Assembly (NCBI GenBank): GCA_001564065.1
Contig: LKNA01000012.1
Location: 1-56,642, forward strand
DNA length: 56,642 nucleotides
From: Chitinophagaceae bacterium T5-Br10_B2g13
GTDB taxonomy: Bacteria; Bacteroidota; Rhodothermia; Balneolales; Balneolaceae
Direction: 5' to 3'
The notes below the pieces were generated by a model. It was not told the origin of the DNA. It did no database searches and saw only the letters and a list, made by a program, of their open reading frames with translations. The position numbers and the translations under genes were made by a program. This document shows, one piece after another, positions 1 to 6,776 of the stretch; position 1 is the first letter of the stretch; every line of letters begins with the position of its first letter.

Positions 1-21
1 TACCTGATACCTGATACCTGA
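1..21. repeat. Triple tandem TACCTGA repeat before paaC
   Basis: Three exact tandem copies of the heptamer TACCTGA end 5 bp before the paaC ATG. The same kind of short AT-rich repeat (TATCAGG/TACCTAATAC type) borders the four-helix-bundle gene downstream of paaC, so this may be the right edge of another such element whose left part lies outside the window. That link is an inference from motif similarity. Confidence 0.7.
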
Positions 22-26
22 AAAAT

Positions 27-815
27 ATGAGTACATTCGACACAATACCGAAAACCCAACAGGAAGCACTGGTAGAAACGCTTCTTCGTCTGGCAGATGA
101 TCGACTGATTTTAGGTCACCGAATTTCTGAGTGGGCCGGTCACGGACCCGAACTGGAAGAAGATCTTGCACTGGCCAATATCGCTCTTGATATGATAGGA
201 CATGCATCCGCTCTATATTCCTATGCAGCGGAACTGGAAGGCAAAGAGGATGAAGATCATTACGCCTACTTTCGTGATGACATCGATTTTAAAAATATTG
301 CACTTTGTGAGCTTCCAAGAGGAGATTTTGCATTTACCATAGCCCGAATATTTTTATTCAGCGCCTTTAGCTATTTCCTCTATCAAAAGTTGATTGAAAC
401 CGTTGAGGATGAACAGTTCAATGGAATGCTTCAAAAACACTTTAAAGAAATAAAATACCATCTGCGCCACAGCCGTGAGTGGGTGCTGAGGCTGGGAGAT
501 GGTACAGAAGAGAGTCATCAAAAAATTCAGGAAGCTTTCGACGAAATCTGGATGTACTCAGGTGAAATGTTTGACCTGGATGAGGCTGATCAGGTGGCCA
601 TTGAAAAAAATCTTTTTGTTGATACCACCGATTTCAGAAAAGATTGGGAGAAGCTGGTCGTTGAAACTTTAGAAGAGGCGACTATAAACGTGCCGGATAT
701 GGAGCAGTACATGTTCTCAGGATCACGGCAGGGACGACACACCGAACATCTTGGAAGACTATTAGCCGAAATGCAGTTTTTGAGGCGATCCTACCCGGAT
801 GCGGAGTGGAAGTAG
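27..815 (+). CDS. paaC: Phenylacetyl-CoA epoxidase subunit PaaC
   Basis: This is the 262-residue PaaC subunit of the multicomponent phenylacetyl-CoA 1,2-epoxidase (PaaABCE), which forms ring-1,2-epoxyphenylacetyl-CoA in the cytoplasm. It belongs to the ferritin-like PaaA/PaaC family. The all-helical pattern with an early DLALANIALDMIGHA segment (about residues 46-60) and the His/Arg-rich C-terminus (SRQGRHTEHLG) fit the family, and the length is usual (about 250). In studied systems PaaC is the structural partner and PaaA holds the di-iron centre. It is followed by paaD, paaG, paaH and paaI on the same strand, which supports the call. The ATG directly follows the TACCTGA array and has no clear Shine-Dalgarno motif. 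paaA and paaB probably lie just upstream of the window. Confidence 0.95.
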   Translation: MSTFDTIPKTQQEALVETLLRLADDRLILGHRISEWAGHGPELEEDLALANIALDMIGHASALYSYAAELEGKEDEDHYAYFRDDIDFKNIALCELPRGDFAFTIARIFLFSAFSYFLYQKLIETVEDEQFNGMLQKHFKEIKYHLRHSREWVLRLGDGTEESHQKIQEAFDEIWMYSGEMFDLDEADQVAIEKNLFVDTTDFRKDWEKLVVETLEEATINVPDMEQYMFSGSRQGRHTEHLGRLLAEMQFLRRSYPDAEWK

Positions 816-821
816 ATACTG

Positions 822-1317
822 AGTAGTAAGTATTGGGTATTAAGTATCAGGTTCCAATTTTTTACTTGATACTTTTTATGAGTTTGTAGAGCATCTTTTG
901 AATTTCTACAATTTTTTCATTGAGAATTTCAAACTTTGCTTGATCACAATAGCCTAGATTATTTGATATGATGAGCTGAGTTTCTAGTTCAAAGGATAAT
1001 CCATAAGCAATATTCAAAAAATGTCTGAATTCTTTTTTACCCGATCTGCCGGCACCTTCGGCGATATTTGAACTTATTGAAACTGAACATCTGCGGATCT
1101 GTGATGTGAGGCCATATATCTCATTTTTAGGATAGGTAGTAGTTAGCTGATAAATTTCAGTTGCCAATTCAACTGATCTTTGCCAAACGTGAAGCTCTTT
1201 AAAATTATGCATATTTATCTCATTTATATTAAGGTTTCATCTATAGGAACCTAAATCGAGAAAGCCCTTACAAAATTTCCAACATGAATCACTACCTAAT
1301 ACTCAATACTTAATACC
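822..1317. mobile_element. Inverted-repeat-bounded four-helix-bundle element
   Basis: Two 25-bp segments, 822-846 and 1293-1317, are imperfect inverted copies of each other (about 21 of 25 positions pair), built from the AT-rich unit TATTAAGTATT/AATACTTAATA. They enclose only the minus-strand four-helix-bundle gene. The right copy ends 6 bp before the paaD start codon and the left copy begins 6 bp after the paaC stop codon, so the unit sits exactly in the paaC-paaD junction. Similar small genes with such borders recur in Bacteroidota genomes (recollection, not checked). No transposase is present, so mobility is inferred. Confidence 0.5.
862..1212 (-). CDS. Four-helix-bundle protein (23S rRNA IVS family)
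   Basis: A 116-residue protein of the four-helix-bundle family first described from 23S rRNA intervening sequences (PF05635/TIGR02436, related to the Avd fold). Family signatures are the N-terminal FKELHVWQRSVELATEIYQ segment (residues 4-22), the central GLTSQIRRCSVSISSNIAEG segment (about 35-54) and the following aromatic/acidic helix RHFLNIAYGLSFELETQL. The function of stand-alone members is not established; they are small basic proteins that may bind nucleic acid. The gene is antisense to the paa operon and lies between paaC and paaD inside inverted repeats, so it looks like a passenger rather than a pathway component. Confidence 0.9.
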   Translation of the reverse strand: MHNFKELHVWQRSVELATEIYQLTTTYPKNEIYGLTSQIRRCSVSISSNIAEGAGRSGKKEFRHFLNIAYGLSFELETQLIISNNLGYCDQAKFEILNEKIVEIQKMLYKLIKSIK

Positions 1318-1323
1318 AAGACA

Positions 1324-1833
1324 TTGAAAACAGATCAAGCCATATCGAAAGAAGAGATCTGGTCGTACCTCGAAGAGGTGATCGATCCGGAAATACCTGT
1401 ACTCAATGTGGTTGAAATGGGTATTGTACGTAATGTAGAGTTTGATGCAGGTCAGATTATTGTAAAAATTACCCCAACCTACTCCGGCTGCCCGGCAATG
1501 AATGCTATAGAGAATGCGATACATGAAAAATTGACTGAGAAAGGTATTGAGTCATTTAAAGTAGTTACAGATTTCAAAGAGAGCTGGACCACAGACTGGA
1601 TGACCGAGCACGCCAAAAAGAAGCTCAAAGAGTACGGTATTGCACCGCCCGAAAAAACCGGTGATGATTCAGACTTCCTCACCTCGTTAAAAAGTTCACA
1701 AAAAATAGTACCTTGCCCCTACTGCGACTCAATGGATACCAAACTGCAGAGTGAATTTGGATCTACAGCATGTAAATCGCAGTACTACTGCAATGAGTGC
1801 CATCAGCCATTTGAACACTTTAAATGCATCTGA
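1324..1833 (+). CDS. paaD: Phenylacetate oxygenase maturation protein PaaD
   Basis: PaaD (PaaJ in some nomenclatures), 169 residues, is needed for an active phenylacetyl-CoA epoxidase and is thought to act in metal/Fe-S assembly. The first ~95 residues form a MIP18/DUF59 domain (EVIDPEIPVLNVVEMGIVR, then TPTYSGCPAMNAIE). The C-terminal ~45 residues carry a cysteine-rich zinc-ribbon-like tail (CPYC, TACKS, YCNEC, a final FKC). The start is TTG at 1324: an in-frame TAA at 1297-1299 prevents a longer form, and no ATG is available before the conserved domain. The start lies 6 bp after the right repeat of the four-helix-bundle element, so insertion may have replaced the native initiation region. 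Confidence 0.93.
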   Translation: MKTDQAISKEEIWSYLEEVIDPEIPVLNVVEMGIVRNVEFDAGQIIVKITPTYSGCPAMNAIENAIHEKLTEKGIESFKVVTDFKESWTTDWMTEHAKKKLKEYGIAPPEKTGDDSDFLTSLKSSQKIVPCPYCDSMDTKLQSEFGSTACKSQYYCNECHQPFEHFKCI

Positions 1834-1835
1834 TC

Positions 1836-2240
1836 ATGAGAACTTTAAGCCTTACAATCGTTTTTACTCTATTTCTTGCTATCGGTACTGCTTTTGGACA
1901 GCTCAAAAGCTTGATAAATGCACCTGAAGATACCTCCATTCAGAGTTCCACAATGCTGACACCTGAGATGTTTTTGGATTCATCACCGCAATTTAAGTTT
2001 TCCCCTCTTTCAACTGCCGATAGAACCAACCGGCAACTACTTCCAGTTTTTGATAATAAAATCACTAAATTTTCTCTCGTGTTAAGCAGATCTTTTATAG
2101 CAAATAAAAACGATCTGGAAAGTACTCACACCTTCACGCCTTTTACTGTTTCTGAGTATAACCGGCAAGTCAGCCAGCAGTTTTTCATGGCTGAGCCAAC
2201 AAATCAGCAACGAAGATCACTACCGTTTTATAACTGGTAA
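1836..2240 (+). CDS. Small secreted protein of unknown function
   Basis: A 134-residue protein beginning MRTLSLTIVFTLFLAIGTAFGQ-like (a ~21-residue Sec signal peptide with likely cleavage after AFG), then a polar mature part of about 112 residues with no cysteines and no motif I recognise. I chose ATG 1836, 3 bp after the paaD stop, over the overlapping ATG at 1824 because the shorter form begins directly with a clean signal peptide. It lies within the paa operon between paaD and paaG. No known Paa component corresponds to it, so a role in phenylacetate use is only a guess from position. Confidence 0.65.
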   Translation: MRTLSLTIVFTLFLAIGTAFGQLKSLINAPEDTSIQSSTMLTPEMFLDSSPQFKFSPLSTADRTNRQLLPVFDNKITKFSLVLSRSFIANKNDLESTHTFTPFTVSEYNRQVSQQFFMAEPTNQQRRSLPFYNW

Positions 2241-2299
2241 TTTATACCCCTTCTACTGCTTGAACCGATTTTAACAATACACAAACCACTCCAGATTAT

Positions 2300-3082
2300 A
2301 TGGGATACATTTTAACATCACTCGATCAAGGAATTCTTACAATAACCCTGAACCGCCCTGAGAAGTATAACAGCTTCACCGAACCGATGGCGCTGGAACT
2401 TCAAGAAGCTCTGCAAAAAGCAGAATCGGAGGATGTAAGATGTGTAATCCTGAAAGCGAACGGTAAAGCATTCTGTGCAGGACAAGACCTGACGGAAGTG
2501 GTTGAGAGAGCCAAAGACTCAAACTATGAATTGGCCGACACAGTTCGAACAACATATAACCCAATCATCCGTGCTATTCGAAAACTGGAAAAGCCGGTGG
2601 TTTGTGCAGTCCAGGGAACAGCAGCCGGTGCAGGTGCAAATATTGCGTTTGCGTGTGATATCGTCATTGCGGCAAAAAGTGCACAGTTTGTGCAGGCATT
2701 CAGTAAAATTGGCTTGATCCCCGACAGCGGTGGAACCTGGTTCCTGCCTAGATTGGTTGGCTTTGCACGAACCAATGCGATGTACATGCTGGATGATAAA
2801 ATATCTGCCAAACAAGCTGTTGATTTGGGATTGATTTACAAGTCTGTAGAGGATGAAAATCTTGAAGATGAAATCAACTCTATCGCTCTAAAACTTTCCA
2901 AAATGCCAACTATGGGTTTTGGCATCTACAAACAGGCCATGAATGAAACATTCAGCAATAATCTCGATCAGCAGCTGGAGCTGGAGGCCAATCTCCAAAC
3001 CGAAGCCGGTAACACAGAAGATTACAAAGAGGGAGTTGAAGCTTTTTTGGAGAAGAGAAAACCGGAGTATAAGGGGAAGTAG
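2300..3082 (+). CDS. paaG: PaaG, epoxyphenylacetyl-CoA isomerase
   Basis: A 260-residue crotonase-superfamily protein. The oxyanion-hole segments are KAFCAGQDL (about residues 55-63) and GTAAGAGANIAFACD (about 105-119). The IPDSGGTWFLPRLVG segment (about 137-151) carries an Asp where enoyl-CoA hydratases have the second Glu, which is the pattern of PaaG. PaaG converts ring-1,2-epoxyphenylacetyl-CoA to the oxepin-CoA. It lies 59 bp after the secreted protein and upstream of paaH. A plain enoyl-CoA hydratase (PaaF) is the main alternative, but the Asp pattern and the absence of the usual Glu favour PaaG. Confidence 0.85.
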   Translation: MGYILTSLDQGILTITLNRPEKYNSFTEPMALELQEALQKAESEDVRCVILKANGKAFCAGQDLTEVVERAKDSNYELADTVRTTYNPIIRAIRKLEKPVVCAVQGTAAGAGANIAFACDIVIAAKSAQFVQAFSKIGLIPDSGGTWFLPRLVGFARTNAMYMLDDKISAKQAVDLGLIYKSVEDENLEDEINSIALKLSKMPTMGFGIYKQAMNETFSNNLDQQLELEANLQTEAGNTEDYKEGVEAFLEKRKPEYKGK

Positions 3083-3113
3083 ATTCCTGCAGTGATCAAT
3101 TATTATAATCGAG

Positions 3114-3530
3114 TTATTTTAGTGGGTTTATAACATAATCTGAAAAAATTGTGGTTTTCAAACCTCTTACTAAACGATCATCTGCAGTCCACATTTCAGT
3201 TTTCTTTTCAACTGCTAAGGCAAGATATAAAGCATCGTAAATTGTAACCGGCAGTGAGATCGAAATATCGAAAGCAAGATCTGATAAAATATGGAGATAC
3301 ACCACATCTACAGATAGTTCTCTGACAAATTCTCTCTTTTGATGTACTTCTTCACCGCTTAATTCTTTCTTTCTGTATTTTTTCCCAATTATTGCATCCA
3401 TTTCCAGATAGAACAAATCCGGAACCGTGAAGTGATCCTGATCATTCAATACCTTCTCAGCTTCTTCAGATCCGGATTCAAGAAAAATCCATTTTGCCGC
3501 AATTGAGGCGTCCAATACTACGGTTTTCAT
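3114..3530 (-). CDS. vapC: PIN-domain ribonuclease toxin (VapC/FitB type)
   Basis: A 138-residue PIN-domain protein. The acidic residues expected for the Mg-dependent RNase site are visible: Asp7 (VLDASIAAKW), a Glu near 43 (FYLEMDAI), Asp near 99 (TIYDALYLALA) and Asp near 116-117 (MWTADDRLV). It starts inside the antitoxin gene (4-bp overlap, 3527-3530), the standard arrangement of VapBC/FitAB modules in which toxin translation is coupled to antitoxin. It is antisense to and convergent with paaG. Its target RNA cannot be told from sequence. Confidence 0.9.
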   Translation of the reverse strand: MKTVVLDASIAAKWIFLESGSEEAEKVLNDQDHFTVPDLFYLEMDAIIGKKYRKKELSGEEVHQKREFVRELSVDVVYLHILSDLAFDISISLPVTIYDALYLALAVEKKTEMWTADDRLVRGLKTTIFSDYVINPLK

Positions 3531-3763
3531 CGGTTCCTTAGCTCACGAATATCATCAACGCTATCAGAAAACTGCTTCCCCTCCGCACGATACTCTTCCA
3601 AAACTTCCTTTACTCTGCTTCTTGTTTCTTTTATATCAGCCTTTCCATAAGCTTCCAAAATCATCTTCAACTCTGCCTGAAGCGACCTTTTATTCTCAGC
3701 AGCTCTCTTCTTTAAGCTTTCTAGTGTTTTCTCGTCAATGTTTCTAATTAGTACGTCGGGCAT
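3527..3763 (-). CDS. vapB: FitA-type ribbon-helix-helix antitoxin
   Basis: A 78-residue protein with an N-terminal ribbon-helix-helix of the FitA/Arc type: MPDVLIRNIDEKTLESLKKR forms the strand and first helix, and ENKRSLQAELKMILE the second. The acidic C-terminal tail (about residues 45-78) should bind the PIN toxin. It is the first gene of the pair and overlaps the toxin by 4 bp. Proteins of this class repress their own promoter, and two TGATATCAT repeats lie just upstream of its start. Confidence 0.9.
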   Translation of the reverse strand: MPDVLIRNIDEKTLESLKKRAAENKRSLQAELKMILEAYGKADIKETRSRVKEVLEEYRAEGKQFSDSVDDIRELRNR

Positions 3764-3780
3764 ATTTCCTCCGGTTAAAT

Positions 3781-3800
3781 TGATATCATTATGATATCAT
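3781..3800. promoter_or_regulatory. Candidate antitoxin operator, two TGATATCAT repeats
   Basis: TGATATCAT occurs at 3781-3789 and again at 3792-3800, 11 bp apart, about one helical turn. Each copy is centred on the perfect palindrome TGATATCA. The pair lies 18-37 bp upstream of the antitoxin ATG. Ribbon-helix-helix antitoxins bind such helically phased short palindromes cooperatively, so autoregulation here is a reasonable inference. The site also lies about 92 bp before the preferred paaH start on the other strand and could influence it. Confidence 0.6.
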
Positions 3801-3891
3801 ATATCCATTAAATCTACAACGCTTGGTTTTGATGGCTGATTGCTTATTTTTGATTCAAAATTCAGAGTATAGTAACCAGATAAATCAATTC

Positions 3892-5073
3892 ATGAATTTA
3901 GACAAACATTCTACCGTAGCTGTTATCGGAGCTGGAACCATGGGAACCGGTATTGCACAAATTGCCTCCACTTTTGGGCATCACGTTTACCTTTTTGATA
4001 TCAGTACCGAACAGCTCAAGCAGTCAGAAGAAGGGCTCGTCAAAATCCTGAACCGACAAGTTGAAAAAGAGCGTATGACGCAGGATGAAGTGGATGGAAT
4101 ACTGAGCCGAATCACATTTACGAATAACCTCGATTCAATTGAAGGCTCTAATTTAGTCATTGAAGCCATTGTCGAAAACCTCGACATCAAGCAGGGAACA
4201 TTCCAAAAAATTGAGAAGCTGGTTGATGAAAATGCCATTCTTGCCTCAAACACCTCTTCCCTGTCTATTGCTTCTATCTCATCTTCATTGAACCATCCTG
4301 AGCGATTTTTAGGAATCCATTTTTTCAACCCTGCTCCGCTGATGAAACTGGTTGAGATTATTCCCGGAATTTCCACATCACCCGAATCAACAAAATCTGC
4401 ACGCAGCCTTATCGACGCGTGGGGCAAAACAACGGTTCAGGCCAAAGATACTCCTGGATTTATTGTCAATCGGGTGGCCCGCCCCTTTTATGGAGAAGCC
4501 CTTCGAATTTATGAAGAGGGAGTTGCCGATCATGCTACCATCGATTGGGCCATGAAAGAGCTTGGCGGTTTTAAAATGGGTCCGTTTGAACTGATGGATC
4601 TGATTGGTCACGATGTTAACTATAAAGTAACAGAGTCTGTATTCAAGGAGTTTTACTACGATCCTCGATTCAAGCCCTCTTTTGCCCAAAAACGGTTAGT
4701 AGAAGCAGGACGACTGGGAAGAAAAACAGGAGTTGGTTTTTACGACTATCGGGAAGACGCTCAAAAATCTGAACCCAATAAAGACAGAAAGCTTGGAGAA
4801 AATGTTCTGAACCGGATTCTGGCTATGCTCATCAACGAAGCTGCCGATGCGGTTTTTATGAATGTGGCTTCTGTCGAGGATGTAGATCTTGCGATGACCA
4901 ACGGTGTAAATTATCCCAGGGGATTATTGAAATGGGCGGATGAGATCGGAATTGAAACGGTGTACCACTGGATGAACACCCTGCAGGTTGAATACCGTGA
5001 GGACCGTTACAGGCCAAACCCACTATTGAAGCGAAAATATAAGAATGAAGAGACATTTTATGGAAACATTTGA
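3892..5073 (+). CDS. paaH: 3-hydroxyacyl-CoA dehydrogenase PaaH
   Basis: NAD-dependent 3-hydroxyadipyl-CoA dehydrogenase of the lower phenylacetate pathway, 394 residues from ATG 3892. The N-terminal Rossmann fold shows VAVIGAGTMGTGIAQIAS (about residues 8-25). The 3HCDH signature KDTPGFIVNRVARPFYGEA follows near 185-203, then two C-terminal helical 3HCDH domains (around GPFELMDLIGHDVNYKV and VDLAMTNGVNYPRGL). An upstream in-frame ATG at 3823 would add 23 residues without homology to the family, so the shorter form is preferred. It follows the toxin-antitoxin pair and overlaps paaI by up to 29 bp, indicating co-translation with paaI. Confidence 0.92.
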   Translation: MNLDKHSTVAVIGAGTMGTGIAQIASTFGHHVYLFDISTEQLKQSEEGLVKILNRQVEKERMTQDEVDGILSRITFTNNLDSIEGSNLVIEAIVENLDIKQGTFQKIEKLVDENAILASNTSSLSIASISSSLNHPERFLGIHFFNPAPLMKLVEIIPGISTSPESTKSARSLIDAWGKTTVQAKDTPGFIVNRVARPFYGEALRIYEEGVADHATIDWAMKELGGFKMGPFELMDLIGHDVNYKVTESVFKEFYYDPRFKPSFAQKRLVEAGRLGRKTGVGFYDYREDAQKSEPNKDRKLGENVLNRILAMLINEAADAVFMNVASVEDVDLAMTNGVNYPRGLLKWADEIGIETVYHWMNTLQVEYREDRYRPNPLLKRKYKNEETFYGNI

Positions 5074-5488
5074 TCGAACCCGTGCTGAAAAGATTGTTGC
5101 CCACATGATGGAGAAAGACGAGTTCAGCCGGTGGATGGGTGTTGAAATACTGGAAGTGAATGAAGGATACTGCAAAATTTCCTGCCCCATCAAGCAGGAA
5201 ATGTTGAATGGATTTTCGGTAACTCACGGAGGTATCGCTTTTTCACTGGCCGACAGTGCGCTGGCTTTCTCTGCAGCAACCTACGGCAGGGTTTCACTCG
5301 CAATTGAAAACTCTATCTCATTTACCAGGAAAACAGTAACTGGAAATAAAATTACGGCTGAATCAAACTGCCTGAATTTGACGCACAAAACCGGTCTGTT
5401 TGAAGTTAAAGTTCTGGACCAGGATAATAACCTTGTCGCACTTATGAAGGCTACTGTATACCGAACATCAGATGAATTCCCTGTTTAG
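5045..5488 (+). CDS. paaI: PaaI thioesterase
   Basis: A 147-residue hotdog-fold acyl-CoA thioesterase of the PaaI/4HBT family, thought to remove stalled hydroxyphenylacetyl-CoA intermediates. The family motif NGFSVTHGGIAFSLADSALA (about residues 53-72) contains the catalytic Asp and the HGG turn. The reading frame opens at ATG 5045 inside paaH; a second in-frame ATG at 5060 (METFDRTRAE) is equally plausible and matches family N-termini better. Either way the start lies within the end of paaH. This is the last paa gene in view. Confidence 0.9.
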   Translation: MKRHFMETFDRTRAEKIVAHMMEKDEFSRWMGVEILEVNEGYCKISCPIKQEMLNGFSVTHGGIAFSLADSALAFSAATYGRVSLAIENSISFTRKTVTGNKITAESNCLNLTHKTGLFEVKVLDQDNNLVALMKATVYRTSDEFPV

Positions 5489-5553
5489 ATATTCTGATAA
5501 CTTTTCCGGCAATTTTCCGTAAAGTAAATAAATAGATTTAACATAACAGCTTG

Positions 5554-6714
5554 ATGGGATTAAAAAACGAAACTCAATCCAAGTACGACACCAAGACCTT
5601 CTATAAAGAGTACGTAAGCGGTATGAACTCCCGGCAGCTTGGCAAAGAGTTTCAATCCGACTCGGAGCGGCTCAAATCGCTCTATTTTGATGCGCTAAGG
5701 GAAAACAATCCAGATATCCCGCCTCAGAAAATTCCATTTATGCAGAAATTTCTGAGTCTACTTTCTGCGCTCACAAAACGGCTCAATCCCGTAAGAAGAT
5801 TGGTTTTTGGTATATCCGTAGTCAGTTTCGTTCTCCATTTTCTGTTGAGCTTTCTCGGCTTCTATATCTTCCCGATTCAACCGCTTCTGCTTCCGGTCGC
5901 CTTCCTTGGAATTCTCTTCATTCTACTGATTGAGCTTCTTGAAAAGTCTGATGTTCAAAAAGAGCTAGATTTTGCACGGGATATTCAGCTCAGTCTCCTG
6001 CCTCCCTCTTCTATAAAGTGGGACCAGCTGGAAGCACACTCATTTGCTGCAACAGCAAGTGAAGTTGGCGGTGACTATGTTGATATCATTCATACTGAAA
6101 TCGGCACCTATGTAATCATTGCAGACGTTTCGGGTAAGGGCATAAGCGCCGCTCTCTATATGGTTCGCATGCAGGCGCTTGTACATTTATTAATCAAAAA
6201 ATTAAACCCCGGGCCTAAAGAACTTTTTCTGGAGTTAAACGACTATGTAAAGTCAAACAAAATGGATAAAACATTTGTAACTGCATGTGCTGCGTTTTTC
6301 CCAAAGAATGAAGATCACTTTATTTTTGCACGGGCCGGACACAACACCCCCATCATTTTTAACAAAGAACATGATAGTACGTTCAGGTTAAAAACAGATG
6401 GTTTTGCGCTTGGTATGACCTCGACAAAACTACTTCGGAAAAATATGGAAGAGAAAAAATTTCAGTTTGAACCCGGCGATAGCATTCTATTCTATACCGA
6501 TGGGTTAGTAGAAGCACGCAACCGAGATGAAGAAGAGTATGGAGAGGAAAGGCTGGATGGACTCATGTCTATATATGGATCACTTCACGCTAAATCTATT
6601 ACTCAAAAAATCCAGTCATCCATTGAGCTCTTTATTGGTGACGAAAATCCTTTGGATGATATTACGTTCACAACCATACACAAGAACGATCCGCCAAAAC
6701 ACTTGCAAGAATAG
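5554..6714 (+). CDS. Membrane-bound SpoIIE/PP2C serine phosphatase
   Basis: A 386-residue RsbU/SpoIIE-type protein phosphatase. Residues 1-75 are polar. Two membrane helices follow (about 83-135, FGISVVSFVLHFLLSFLGF and FLGILFILLIELLE). The PP2C catalytic domain shows ARDIQLSLLPP, VGGDYVDII, ADVSGKGISAALYMVRMQA and FYTDGLVEARN, with metal-binding Asp residues in the GGDY, DVSGKG and FYTDG motifs. Such enzymes dephosphorylate anti-anti-sigma factors in partner-switching cascades, but no partner gene is adjacent. ATG 5554 is used; a TTG codon immediately precedes it. Confidence 0.88.
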   Translation: MGLKNETQSKYDTKTFYKEYVSGMNSRQLGKEFQSDSERLKSLYFDALRENNPDIPPQKIPFMQKFLSLLSALTKRLNPVRRLVFGISVVSFVLHFLLSFLGFYIFPIQPLLLPVAFLGILFILLIELLEKSDVQKELDFARDIQLSLLPPSSIKWDQLEAHSFAATASEVGGDYVDIIHTEIGTYVIIADVSGKGISAALYMVRMQALVHLLIKKLNPGPKELFLELNDYVKSNKMDKTFVTACAAFFPKNEDHFIFARAGHNTPIIFNKEHDSTFRLKTDGFALGMTSTKLLRKNMEEKKFQFEPGDSILFYTDGLVEARNRDEEEYGEERLDGLMSIYGSLHAKSITQKIQSSIELFIGDENPLDDITFTTIHKNDPPKHLQE

Positions 6715-6715
6715 A

Positions 6716-6751
6716 AAAACCCGATCAAAACTAAATTTGAACGGGTTTTCC
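6716..6751. terminator. Bidirectional terminator between phosphatase and tkt
   Basis: AAAACCCG...CGGGTTTT forms a hairpin (CCCGATCAAA paired with TTTGAACGGG, one mismatch). A-rich and T-rich arms on the two sides give a U-tract in either direction. It lies between the convergent ends of the phosphatase gene and transketolase. Confidence 0.75.
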
Positions 6752-6776
6752 TGTAACCTTTTCTTTTAACTATCTA

